Source of the DNA: BOG-938 sp035524315
GTDB lineage: Bacteria > Pseudomonadota > Alphaproteobacteria > Caulobacterales > Caulobacteraceae
Assembly (NCBI GenBank): GCA_035524315.1
Contig: DATKPD010000012.1
Location: forward strand, 41,955 to 105,954
Direction: 5' to 3'
DNA length: 64,000 nucleotides
A program made the position numbers and the translations under genes. This document shows positions 50,796-59,395 of the stretch, piece after piece. Every line of letters begins with the position of its first letter. The stretch's first letter is position 1. Below the pieces are notes generated by a model. That model did not search any database. It was not told the origin of the DNA and was given only the letters and a program-made list of their open reading frames with translations.

Positions 50796-51225
50796 ATCCT
50801 TCTTGCAATAACCGGAATCCGCATCGGGTCTTGGCGACCCGGGTTAATCGGCGGGGAGACGCCGGCTGTTCGACGGCTGGAAAGCTGCCGTTCCGTAGCG
50901 GCCGGCGAGCCGAAAGCGACTGAGCAACGCCCAAATTCGTCGAAGAGCAGCGACGATCGAAAATCTTGCGCGGCTGCAAGATTTAAGACGATCTCGTCCA
51001 TAATCTTGCATCAATCCGTTGCCGTCTCCTGTCACACCGAGCCCCTGTCCAGAGAAATCTGGATAAAAGTGGGGATCGACAGCGAAGCATGACTACCACG
51101 CTGGGTATTTCGTTTTGGCGCCCCTCTGTCCAACGGGTTTGCTTGCATTGCCGCACGCAACACACGCCAAAAACGCCGCGGGCGCTGTCGACGCCGTGGG
51201 CCACGCTTGAGCCGGAGATTGCACT
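50796..51225. other. 430-bp regulatory region between tRNA-Ser and the TonB-dependent receptor
   Basis: No credible gene. It holds the inverted repeat at 50961-50984, an extra half-site AATCTTGC at 51002-51009, and the receptor's leader, ending in the ribosome-binding site GGAGATT before ATG 51226. The length fits a regulated promoter. Confidence 0.55.
50961..50984. promoter_or_regulatory. Perfect 9-bp inverted repeat plus extra half-site upstream of the receptor
   Basis: AAATCTTGC-(6 bp)-GCAAGATTT is a perfect 9-bp inverted repeat; an 8-bp copy of the left half, AATCTTGC, recurs at 51002-51009. Inverted plus direct copies argue for a protein-binding site. As RNA it could also fold into a hairpin, but no T-tract follows on the plus strand. 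It lies about 240 bp before the receptor ATG. Confidence 0.5.
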
Positions 51226-53865
51226 ATGAACGTGAGAACGCTGGGCGCCGCACTGCTGTGCGGCTGCGCCTCTATGGCTTTTGACCACGCGATGGCCGCC
51301 GACGCGGGTTCCGGCAGCACCGTGTCGGACCTGGTGGTGACCGCGCCCCGTCAGGAGGTGCAGGCGCGCGCGATTCAGGAACAGGCGCCGAACCTGATCA
51401 CGGTGCAATCGGCCGAGAGCATGGCCAAGTATCCGGACTTCAACGCCGCGGAATCCCTCGGCCGCCTGCCCGGGATCTCGCTGTCGAGCGACACCGGCGA
51501 AGGTCGCTTCATCAACATCCGTGGAATCGACGGCAACCTGGACGGCGCCACCTTCGGCGGCGTGCCCCTGCTCAACACCTATCCCGGTGGCACATACTTT
51601 TCCGGCGGCGGCCGGGCGGTCGAGTTCGACACCCTGCCGGACGGCGCCATCGACGGTCTGGTGGTCACCTACACCGGCCTGCCCGATCATGAGGCCGAGG
51701 GCCTGGGCGGCTCGGTCGATCTGACCCCGCGCACCGCGGCCAATATCACGCGCGCGTTCATCGACGGCTCGGCCGGCTCGGGCTACGAGCCGGACCACGG
51801 GCATGACGGGCCGACCAGCATTGATCTGGCCGCGGGGGCGCGTTTCGGCTTCCTCAACGGACATCTGGTGGTGGAGGGTCGCGACCCGACCATGCCGCTG
51901 ACGGGCTGGATCACCAATCCCACGCCCTTCTCCTTCGTCATCACCGGGTCTTCGCGGGTCGATCGCCGCGGCTTCGACGACATCGAAGAGGATTACAACA
52001 ATCCCGGGACCAGCGACCGTAGCTATCAGGACCTGCAGCTGCGCCACTACGACTACCATCGCGAACGGTTCGGCGGCGGCGGGGAGTTCGACTTCACCCC
52101 CAATGACGACCACAGCTACTACTTCCGCGCCAACGTCGCCGGCTATATCGAGGCGGTGAAGAAGAACCGCCTGACCTACGATTTCTCTAGCTACAACCCG
52201 ACCGTGGCGGGCGCGGGCTTCCAGAGCCCCGCGGACCTCAGCATCGCGGCCACCGACGAGCGCGAGACTCACCGCAACGACATCTACGCCGCCGGCGGTA
52301 AGGACGCCTTCGGCAAGCTCGTGCTGGACTATCGCGTCTCCTACACCCAGGCGTCCTACGACCAAGATAGGGACTACGGCGCCAGCTTCACCGGGCCCAG
52401 CGGCGTGGCGGTCGCCTATAACAACAGCGGCAATAACGGCGACTTCCCAAAGCTGACCGTGCTCGACGGGACAAACGTCAACAACGCCTCGCTCTACAAG
52501 CTGAAGAAGAACAAGGTCTCGAACGCCCAGGAGCACGACAACGACCGCGAGTGGGCCTATGCCGCCAATCTGCAAATCCCGGCCAAGCTGTTCAGCGACG
52601 ACGACCGCTTGAAAATCGGCGTCGAGGCGCGCTTGAGGAACAAGTCGCAGAACCAGTACGACGAGAGTCTGAAGGTGGGCGCGCTCAATCTGGCGGCGGC
52701 GTCGAGCGGCGCGGACACCAGCTTCTACGGCGACCGCTACACCAACGGTCCCAACGTCAACACCCTGGCGATCAGGTCACTGGCCCAATCCGTCGAAGGG
52801 CCCGACCAGTGGGACCCCACCGGCTACTTCAACGCCCGCGAAGACATCTATTCAGGCTATGCCCAGTACCAGGCGACCCGCGGACCGCTGGGCGTGCTGG
52901 CCGGCGTGCGCATTGAGAACACCCAGGCGACCTACGGCAACTACGAGTTCGACGGCGACGGCAATCCCGTCACGCCCGCCGGCACGGTCGCCGCCCAGCT
53001 TAGCCAGGCCTTCTATTTGAATAACAAGGACTACACCAATCTCTTCCCGACGGTGCAGCTGCGATACACCATCACGCCCAAGCTGCTGTTGCGCGCCACC
53101 TATTCCACCGGCATCGGACGGCCAGGGTTCAATCAGGTCACGGGCGCGGTCACGGTCGATGCGGCTAACGGCATCATCACCACCGGCAACCCCAATCTGA
53201 AGCCCACCACCGGCGACAACTTCGACCTGGACATGGAGTACTATCTGCCGGGCGGCGGCATCATCCAGTTCGGTGCGTTCGACAAGGATTTCAACAACTA
53301 CATCGTCACGCGCCAGACCTTGGGGACCGATCCGCGCATCATCGGCACGGTGAAGTTCCAGACGTTTGAGAACATCGCCTCGGCCTACGCGCGCGGCGTG
53401 CAGGCGTCCTATCACCAACAGTTCTCCGGGCTGCCCAAGCCCCTGGACGGCCTCGGCATCGACGCCAACGCCACCTATGTGGACTCGCGGATCGAGGAAT
53501 ACGACGCGGCCACGTCGGCCGCCGGCGTCGCCCAGTACGGGACCCTGCCGGGCACTTCCCGCTATACGGCCAACGCCGCCCTGTTCTACGAGGCGAACAA
53601 TCTGAACGTGCGGCTGTCGACACAGTACGTCGGCCACCAGCTGTTCTCGCTGGGCGGCTCCAAACAGAGCGACACGATCGAGGACGACCGCACCACCCTG
53701 GACCTGGCGACCAGCTACAAATTCATGCCCGGCCTAACGGCGTACTTCAACGTACGAAACCTGACTGACGCGCCGTTGCGTTTCTATGTCGGCAATCCGA
53801 GCTTCCCGATCCAGCGGGAGTTCTACGGCCAGACCTACGAAGCTGGCATCCGGTTCCACTTCTGA
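51226..53865 (+). CDS. TonB-dependent receptor, Xanthomonas/Caulobacter subfamily
   Basis: 879 aa outer-membrane receptor. A signal peptide (to about DHAMA) and a TonB-box-like VSDLVVTAPRQEV segment precede the plug: IQEQAPNLITVQSAESMAKY, PDFNAAESLGRLPGISLSSD, TGEGRFINIRGIDGNLDGAT, typical of the TonB-Xanth-Caul group. A 22-stranded barrel fills the rest, with RATYSTGIGRPGFNQVTGAV and the terminal EFYGQTYEAGIRFHF ending in Phe. Such receptors import complex nutrients with TonB energy. The downstream gene encodes a secreted phosphoesterase 11 bp away, so the imported substrate is probably released from or carries a phosphate ester (inference). Confidence 0.95.
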   Translation: MNVRTLGAALLCGCASMAFDHAMAADAGSGSTVSDLVVTAPRQEVQARAIQEQAPNLITVQSAESMAKYPDFNAAESLGRLPGISLSSDTGEGRFINIRGIDGNLDGATFGGVPLLNTYPGGTYFSGGGRAVEFDTLPDGAIDGLVVTYTGLPDHEAEGLGGSVDLTPRTAANITRAFIDGSAGSGYEPDHGHDGPTSIDLAAGARFGFLNGHLVVEGRDPTMPLTGWITNPTPFSFVITGSSRVDRRGFDDIEEDYNNPGTSDRSYQDLQLRHYDYHRERFGGGGEFDFTPNDDHSYYFRANVAGYIEAVKKNRLTYDFSSYNPTVAGAGFQSPADLSIAATDERETHRNDIYAAGGKDAFGKLVLDYRVSYTQASYDQDRDYGASFTGPSGVAVAYNNSGNNGDFPKLTVLDGTNVNNASLYKLKKNKVSNAQEHDNDREWAYAANLQIPAKLFSDDDRLKIGVEARLRNKSQNQYDESLKVGALNLAAASSGADTSFYGDRYTNGPNVNTLAIRSLAQSVEGPDQWDPTGYFNAREDIYSGYAQYQATRGPLGVLAGVRIENTQATYGNYEFDGDGNPVTPAGTVAAQLSQAFYLNNKDYTNLFPTVQLRYTITPKLLLRATYSTGIGRPGFNQVTGAVTVDAANGIITTGNPNLKPTTGDNFDLDMEYYLPGGGIIQFGAFDKDFNNYIVTRQTLGTDPRIIGTVKFQTFENIASAYARGVQASYHQQFSGLPKPLDGLGIDANATYVDSRIEEYDAATSAAGVAQYGTLPGTSRYTANAALFYEANNLNVRLSTQYVGHQLFSLGGSKQSDTIEDDRTTLDLATSYKFMPGLTAYFNVRNLTDAPLRFYVGNPSFPIQREFYGQTYEAGIRFHF

Positions 53866-53876
53866 CCGGGTGCGGT

Positions 53877-54944
53877 GTGAATCGGTTCGTATCGATCCTG
53901 GCCTGTGCGCTGAGCGCTGTGACCGGCTCCGCGGCGGCGCAGGCCCTACCGCGCTACCAGCATGTGTTCGTCATTGTCGAGGAGAACAAGGACTACGACC
54001 AAATTCTCGATCCGGCCGCCGCGCCAACCATCGCGCGGCTGGCCAAGGCCTATGGCAACGCCAGGCGCTTCTACGCCGAGGTGCATCCGAGCGAAGGCAA
54101 CTATGTGGCCCTCCTCGGCGGCGACACCTTCGGCATCCATGACGACGACGCCTTCTACTGCACGCCCGGCAAGGTCGATCCGTCGTGCGCGGGTTCGGCC
54201 CAGCCAGGTTATCAGGACCATACGACGTCCGCCCCTTTCCTGGGCCAGCAGTTGGAGCAGGCCGGCCTGACCTGGAGAGGCTATTACGAGGATATTCCCG
54301 GGCCGGGGTCGCTGGCCGTCACCGCCGGTCCGTCGGGCATTGACGACGGCGCGCGCAAGTCGGCGTTCTACGCGGCCAAGCACTCCGGCTTCGTCAATTT
54401 CGCGGCCGTTCAGAGCGATCCCCAGCGCGCCGATCGCCTGGTCGGCTTCGACCGCCTGAAGGCGGACCTCGCCAGCGGGAACCTGCCCAACTTCGCCCTG
54501 ATCGTGCCCAACCAGTGCAACGAAATGCACGGCCTCTCCGGGCCGACCATCCCGCCGGACTGCCAAAGCGAGAACAAGGCCGGTCTCATCGCGCGCGGCG
54601 ATCGGGTTGTCGGCGAACTTGTCTCGCAAATCCAGAAGACGGCGACCTGGACCTCCAAAGACAACGTCGCCATCGTCGTCACCTTCGACGAAGGCGCGGG
54701 CAAGACGCGGGAGGGGTGCTGCGGCGTGACTCCCGCGGCGATCTCGAACTTCGGCGGCGGCCATATTCCCACCGTGGTGATCACCAACCACGGCCCGCGC
54801 GGCGTGGCGGACGACACGCCTTACAGCCATTATTCGCTGCTGCGCACGATCGAAGACGTGTTCGGCTTGCCGACCCATCTGCGCCATGCGGCGGACCCGG
54901 ACGTCGTGACCATGACGCCTCTGTTCGCCGTCGGTCGGAACTGA
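53877..54944 (+). CDS. Exported phosphoesterase (AcpA/phospholipase C superfamily)
   Basis: 355 aa. A signal peptide (MNRFVSILACALSAVTGSAA to AQA) is followed by a phosphoesterase domain of the PF04185 type: HVFVIVEENKDYDQILDP (metal-binding Glu-Asn), VHPSEGNYVALLGGDTFGIH, NFALIVPNQCNEMHG, NVAIVVTFDEGAGKTREGCC and HIPTVVITNHGPRGVADD, then YSHYSLLRTIEDVFGLP. Relatives include acid phosphatase AcpA and phospholipases C. Substrate not readable; periplasmic or cell-surface. Start GTG 53877, 11 bp after the receptor stop, indicating an operon. Stop is 12 bp from the stop of the convergent kinase gene. Confidence 0.9.
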   Translation: MNRFVSILACALSAVTGSAAAQALPRYQHVFVIVEENKDYDQILDPAAAPTIARLAKAYGNARRFYAEVHPSEGNYVALLGGDTFGIHDDDAFYCTPGKVDPSCAGSAQPGYQDHTTSAPFLGQQLEQAGLTWRGYYEDIPGPGSLAVTAGPSGIDDGARKSAFYAAKHSGFVNFAAVQSDPQRADRLVGFDRLKADLASGNLPNFALIVPNQCNEMHGLSGPTIPPDCQSENKAGLIARGDRVVGELVSQIQKTATWTSKDNVAIVVTFDEGAGKTREGCCGVTPAAISNFGGGHIPTVVITNHGPRGVADDTPYSHYSLLRTIEDVFGLPTHLRHAADPDVVTMTPLFAVGRN

Positions 54945-54956
54945 AACCGCGCTTGT

Positions 54957-56327
54957 TCAGCGGGTCGCGAAATCGGCGATGACGCGCAAGCCGGGCTCTG
55001 CGTCCTCGGCCCACAGGCGGCCGCCGAACGCCTGAGCCGTGGCGGCCGCGATCGCCAGGCCCAAACCGGTGCCCGGAGTCGATCGGCTGGCGTCCAGACG
55101 AAAAAAGCGTTCGAACAGACGGCTCCGGGCGGCCTCGGGCACCCCCCGTCCGTTGTCGGATACGATCACGCGCGGCCCCAGGGCGTCCACGCGCACCTCC
55201 ACCGCGGTCTCGGTAGGGGTATGGATCAGCGCGTTGTCAACGATGTTGGCGATCATCCGCCCCACGGCCCGCTGCTCGGCCATGATGATAGCCGGCGTAT
55301 GGGCGGGAAAGAACTGCAAGGACCGGCCGCTGGCCTCCGCCATGGGGGTGTAGGCCTGAACCATGCGTTGCGCGACGGCATTGAGGTCCACCGTGGCTAG
55401 ATCCAGGCCTGGCGCGCCCGCCTCCAACTCGGCGATGTGCAGCAAGGCCTGGAAGGTCTGCAACACATCGTCTATCCGTTTGGACGCGCTCTCCAGCGCC
55501 GCGCGATAGCCCTCGACGGTCGCCGGCTGCTGCAAGGCGGAGGCTATTTCCTGGTTGTGGTGGGCGAGCGGACGACGCAGGTCGTGAGCTATGGCCCACG
55601 ACACCTGGCGCAGGCCTTCCACCAGACGGTTTTCCCGGTCCATCATCTGGTTTAGCGTTCGGGCCAGCTCGTCCAGGTCCGTATCCGAGCGCGACGAGAC
55701 GGCCACCCGGGCTTCGCGGTCGCCGCCAGCATAGGCGTCGATCGCCTGCCCCACGTGATCCAGCCTGCGCAGCATCCGGTATCCGACCAGGGCGCCCGCG
55801 CCGGTTCCCAGGGCGGCGGTCAAGGCCGCTATGCTCGCGACGATCAGCAGAAGCGCATTGTCCTGGCGCTGCCTCACCGTCAGGTTCTCAGCCACGGTCA
55901 GCCTCATGCCGGCGGGCTCGACGTGGTTGATCGCCAGAAACCTGTCCCTGGCGCGCCCCGGCGCGGGCGGATTGTCCATCCGGAAACTCAGCGCGACCTT
56001 GTGTGGCGTGGGCGTGGGCAGCGCGACGTGCGGCAGGCGGCCGGTGATCGAGCGGCCGGCGGCGTCCTCGAGCCTGATCTCGATCCCCGGATTTTGGATC
56101 AGGCCGCGCCAGTCGGTCTCGAATCCGTCCAGACCATGGACGATGATGTGCCGGCTGAGATCGTCCTCCGCCTGCTCAACTTCGGCGCGGGCCGCGCGCA
56201 GTTCGGCCCGTCTCAGCACCACCAGGCCGCAGCCGGCGGCGATGGCGAACATGATCAGGAATAGGCAGGTCTGCAGCGCCGCCACGCGAAAGCTGGTCGC
56301 TTTCAGAAGCCGGTCAATCCGCGGCAA
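54957..56327 (-). CDS. Sensor histidine kinase of the receptor/phosphoesterase locus
   Basis: About 456 aa. Two membrane helices (LQTCLFLIMFAIAAGCGLVV; LLLIVASIAALTAALGTGAG) flank a periplasmic domain of about 115 residues (RHIIVHGLDGFETDWRGLIQ, MDNPPAPGRARDRFLAINHV). HAMP (RMLRRLDHVGQAIDAYAGGD) and HisKA with WAIAHDLRRPLAHHNQEI follow (His about 248), then HATPase (NIVDNALIHTPTETAVEV, VSDNGRGVPEA, GTGLGLAIAAATAQAFGG). The residue four after the His, normally Thr/Asn for phosphatase activity, is Arg. Start uncertain (TTG 56327 or 56339); either overlaps the regulator gene. Confidence 0.92.
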   Translation of the reverse strand: MPRIDRLLKATSFRVAALQTCLFLIMFAIAAGCGLVVLRRAELRAARAEVEQAEDDLSRHIIVHGLDGFETDWRGLIQNPGIEIRLEDAAGRSITGRLPHVALPTPTPHKVALSFRMDNPPAPGRARDRFLAINHVEPAGMRLTVAENLTVRQRQDNALLLIVASIAALTAALGTGAGALVGYRMLRRLDHVGQAIDAYAGGDREARVAVSSRSDTDLDELARTLNQMMDRENRLVEGLRQVSWAIAHDLRRPLAHHNQEIASALQQPATVEGYRAALESASKRIDDVLQTFQALLHIAELEAGAPGLDLATVDLNAVAQRMVQAYTPMAEASGRSLQFFPAHTPAIIMAEQRAVGRMIANIVDNALIHTPTETAVEVRVDALGPRVIVSDNGRGVPEAARSRLFERFFRLDASRSTPGTGLGLAIAAATAQAFGGRLWAEDAEPGLRVIADFATR

Positions 56328-56988
56328 TGGTATAGCCAACCCCCCTAAGCGTGCGGATGAAATCCGGCGCGCCCGCCCGCGTGAGCTTGCCGCGCAACCG
56401 GCTGACATGCGGTTCGATGATCGCGCCCGGGGCGCCGGATTCCATGTCGAATATTTGTTCCAGGATCATGGACTTCGTCACCGTAGAGCCGAGATGCAAC
56501 AGAAGCATCTCAAGCATGCTGAATTCGCTGAGAGTCAGTTCGATGGCCTCGCCGCCATAGGTGACGCGGCGTGCGAGGCGGTCCAGTTCGAGGTCGCCTA
56601 TGCTCAGGGTCTTGGCCGCGTTGGTGAGCGGCGGCCGGCGGCCCAGAGCCTCGATCCGGGCGTCTAGCTCATCCATCTCGAAGGGCTTGACCAGATAGTC
56701 GTCCGCCCCCCGGCGCAGCCCCTCAACCCGATCGGCGACCCCGCCGACGGCGGTCAGAAAGATAATCGGCGTGTCGCGGCGGCTGGCGCGCAGGGCCTTG
56801 ACGATCGACATGCCGTCGAGACCGGGCAGCATCCGGTCCAGGACAATGACGTCGAAGGATTTAGCGCAGGCTTGAAGAAGGCCTGCGCGCCCATCCAGCG
56901 CCGTCTCGACCGTGTGGCCGCGGGCCAGCAAGCGGTCGCGCACGAAATGAAGGGTCGTTGAATCGTCGTCGACCAGCAAGATCTCCAC
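56314..56988 (-). CDS. OmpR-family response regulator of the receptor/phosphoesterase locus
   Basis: 224 aa. Receiver with MEILLVDDDSTTLHFVRDRL, phosphoacceptor in VIVLDRMLPGLDGMSIVKAL, switch Thr in IIFLTAVGG and Lys in DYLVKPFEMDELDARI; output winged helix with ELTLSEFSMLEMLLLHLGST and IIEPHVSRLRGKL, ending IRTLRGVGYTIAAD. Start is GTG 56988. It precedes and overlaps its kinase gene. Convergence with the receptor operon and proximity to it suggest that it controls the receptor promoter. Confidence 0.94.
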   Translation of the reverse strand: MEILLVDDDSTTLHFVRDRLLARGHTVETALDGRAGLLQACAKSFDVIVLDRMLPGLDGMSIVKALRASRRDTPIIFLTAVGGVADRVEGLRRGADDYLVKPFEMDELDARIEALGRRPPLTNAAKTLSIGDLELDRLARRVTYGGEAIELTLSEFSMLEMLLLHLGSTVTKSMILEQIFDMESGAPGAIIEPHVSRLRGKLTRAGAPDFIRTLRGVGYTIAAD

Positions 56989-57430
56989 GGAGCCGTCCCC
57001 CTGCCCGCTAGCGCCCGATCACGCGATCCCCGAGGTCCTTGAGGCATGACACGGCGATCATGCGCGACGGCATGGTCAGCGCCAACCGCCGGGCGACCGA
57101 CATGCTTGAGCTTAAGCCACCGCCCGGCCCCTCCAAAGCAAGGGTTGGACGCGGCCGAAAGTTATCGATTGCCAATGTGGAGCAGCGCAGATCGCGGCCG
57201 CTGTCCCGGATCGTCTCGCAGGCGCCGCTGACCCTTTTGACGCCACTACGGTCCAGGGCGAACCGCGCCGGCTCTCAGCTCGGTCCCGCTCGCGCGCGGC
57301 CACTCTTCGGTCGATAGTCAGACCCGCGAACGACCGACGCCGCCTTCTCGCGCTGTCGCACGCGCTTGTCACGCATGTGTTGCCGGCCGCCGGCAGCGGA
57401 GCCAAGCTGACCGCGGCAAAGGAGGATCGA
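56989..57430. other. 442-bp non-coding region between the response regulator and mobA
   Basis: No gene is supported. It holds the promoter of the two-component operon (minus) and the leader of mobA (plus). One small frame at 57039-57317 has no ribosome-binding site of note and no recognisable motif. Confidence 0.5.
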
Positions 57431-57976
57431 TTGAGCCTGGCGGCGGTGATCTTGGCGGGCGGCGCGTCCCGTCGCATGGGCGAGGACAAGGCCTCGCAGA
57501 TCTGGAACGGCCAGCGGGCGGTGGATATCGCCGCTAGCTGCGCGCGCGACGCCGGCGCCGCCTTCGTCATGACCGCGGGCGCCGATCACGGCCTGCCCTT
57601 TGTGCTCGACCCTTCGCCCCAGGCGGGGCCGGTGGCCGGCGTGATCGCCGCCTTGCCTCGGCTGAGGGCCCAGGGCGCCGACCGCATGCTGCTCTTGGCG
57701 GTAGACGCGCCGCTGCTCCGGCCGGGCGACCTGCGCGTGCTGGCGGCGGCCAGTGGCGCGGGGGCCGTCTACGCGGGCTTTCCCCTGCCCGCGGCGCTTC
57801 GCCTGGACGCGATTCCGGTCGACGCGGAGAATGACTGGCCGCTGCGCCGCCTGGTCGAACGAGCCGGCGCGACCACGTTGCCGTGCCCTGAAGCCCTCGC
57901 CCAACGCCTGAAAGGCGCGAACACGCCGCAAGACCGTGAGGCCTTGATGGCGCGATGGGCGAACCTCCAGGACTGA
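57431..57976 (+). CDS. mobA: Molybdenum cofactor guanylyltransferase
   Basis: 181 aa. The nucleotide-binding start LAAVILAGGASRRMGEDKAS is the MobA signature, with the metal-binding LLAVDAPLLRPGDL later. It attaches GMP to molybdopterin to make bis-MGD-type cofactor. TTG 57431 sits just after AAAGGAGG, an unusually strong ribosome-binding site that decides the start over an in-frame GTG 54 bp upstream. No other molybdenum gene is adjacent. Confidence 0.9.
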   Translation: MSLAAVILAGGASRRMGEDKASQIWNGQRAVDIAASCARDAGAAFVMTAGADHGLPFVLDPSPQAGPVAGVIAALPRLRAQGADRMLLLAVDAPLLRPGDLRVLAAASGAGAVYAGFPLPAALRLDAIPVDAENDWPLRRLVERAGATTLPCPEALAQRLKGANTPQDREALMARWANLQD

Positions 57977-58013
57977 CCTGGGCGCTCGGCCAAAAAGCGC
58001 CGCCGCCCCGCGC

Positions 58014-59315
58014 TTAATGGCCGATGGTCGCCACCATGCCGATCGCGGCCAGCGCCATGACGGCGGTCGCGGCCCACCCCACGGCCTTGATTCCCCGCGT
58101 CAGGGTGAAGCGGCCCATGATGTCGGGGCGGCTGGCCAGCAGCATCATCATGACCATCACCGGCGCCGCGACAACGCCGTTGATCACCGCGCTCCAGAAC
58201 AGGGCCTTGATCGGGTCGATGGGGGTGAAGTTCAGCGCCCCGCCGACCAGCGTGGCCACGGCGATGGTGATGTAGAACGACGGCGCGCGGCTGAACTTGC
58301 GCGCCAGACCCACATGCCAGCCGAACGCCTCGCCTGTGGCGTAGGCCGCCGAGCCGGCCAGCACGGGCACGGCCAGCAGACCGGTGCCGACGATGCCCAG
58401 GGCGAACACCACGAAGGTGGCCGGCCCGGCGATGGGCTTGAGCGCCTGGGCGGCCTGGGCTGAGGTCTGGATATTGGTCACGCCGTGGGCGTGCAGGGTC
58501 GCGGCGGTGGTGACGATAATGAACAAGGCGACTAGGTTCGACAGGCCCATGCCCAGGTAGGTGTCCACCCGGATGCGGTCGAACTCGGCCTTGGCCTGGC
58601 CCGGCGCTCGGGTGAGCGGCTTGGCCCCGTCGCGCTCCTTGACCTCCTCGACCTCCTCCTCGGCCTGCCAGAAGAACAGGTAGGGGCTGATGGTGGTGCC
58701 GAGGATGGCGACCAGGGAGGTCAGATAGTCGGCGGAGAAGGTGATCTTAGGCGCGACCAGGTGAAACCCGACCGCCAGCCAGTCGACATGGACCACGAAC
58801 GCGACCCCGACATAGGCGAACAACGCCAGGGTCAGCCACTTTAGCACCGACACGTAGCGCGAATAGCGGACGAAGATCTCCAGGCCTACCGACAGCAGGC
58901 CAAACAGGGCGACGTACAGCAGCTGCGGCCCGCCCACCACCAGCTTGAGCGCGGCCGCCATCGCGCCCAGGTCGGCGCCCAAATTGATGGTGTTAGCCAC
59001 CAGCAGCAGGACCACCAGGCCTGCCAGAACGGGCCGCGGATAGTGCTGCTTCAGATTGCCGGCGATGCCCTTGCCGGTGACCCGGCCGATGCGGGCGCTG
59101 ATCTCCTGGATCGCGCACATCAGCGGCCAGCTGAACAGCATGACCCAGCCCATGTCGAAGCCGAACTGGGCGCCGACCTGGGAATAGGTGGCGATGCCGC
59201 TGGGGTCGTCGTCGGACGCGCCGGTGATCAAGCCGGGCCCCAGCACCTGCAGCAGCTTGGGCGTCGTCGGTCGTTTGATTTCGTCGGTTTGGTTCTTTTC
59301 CAGGTCCGCCGCCAC
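58014..59315 (-). CDS. Divergent Nramp-family metal transporter
   Basis: 433 aa, about eleven transmembrane helices. GPGLITGASDDDPSGIATYS occupies the place of the Nramp helix-1 motif (usual DPGN here DPSG), and LGTTISPYLFFWQAEEEVEE the place of helix 6, where Mn/Fe Nramps carry a metal-binding Met in MPHN. Loss of that Met and the extra acids suggest a different ion preference. Related sequences are usually annotated as divalent metal transporters. GTG 59315 start. Standing alone, convergent with mobA. Confidence 0.85.
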   Translation of the reverse strand: MAADLEKNQTDEIKRPTTPKLLQVLGPGLITGASDDDPSGIATYSQVGAQFGFDMGWVMLFSWPLMCAIQEISARIGRVTGKGIAGNLKQHYPRPVLAGLVVLLLVANTINLGADLGAMAAALKLVVGGPQLLYVALFGLLSVGLEIFVRYSRYVSVLKWLTLALFAYVGVAFVVHVDWLAVGFHLVAPKITFSADYLTSLVAILGTTISPYLFFWQAEEEVEEVKERDGAKPLTRAPGQAKAEFDRIRVDTYLGMGLSNLVALFIIVTTAATLHAHGVTNIQTSAQAAQALKPIAGPATFVVFALGIVGTGLLAVPVLAGSAAYATGEAFGWHVGLARKFSRAPSFYITIAVATLVGGALNFTPIDPIKALFWSAVINGVVAAPVMVMMMLLASRPDIMGRFTLTRGIKAVGWAATAVMALAAIGMVATIGH

Positions 59316-59395
59316 AGTGTCCTGCCTTCGCTTGTTATTGGCCGTCCGATACTCGGGCTAACGCGCGGTCCACGGCAAAGGTTCGCCGGGTCGGT

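Noticed and set aside
50521..51001. Two minus-strand reading frames (152 and 87 codons) across the tRNA-Ser gene
   Set aside because: They are antisense readings of tRNA-Ser; the stretches containing FSKPPPSATR and GGIRTLGTALH are typical artefacts of open frames over tRNA genes.
57039..57317. A 92-codon plus-strand frame upstream of mobA
   Set aside because: No recognisable motif, no good ribosome-binding site and Arg/Pro-rich composition as expected of chance frames in GC-rich DNA.
50703..57430. Integrative element inserted at tRNA-Ser
   Set aside because: No integrase, no second copy of the tRNA 3' end and no att-like repeat was found in the window, so acquisition by site-specific integration is not supported.
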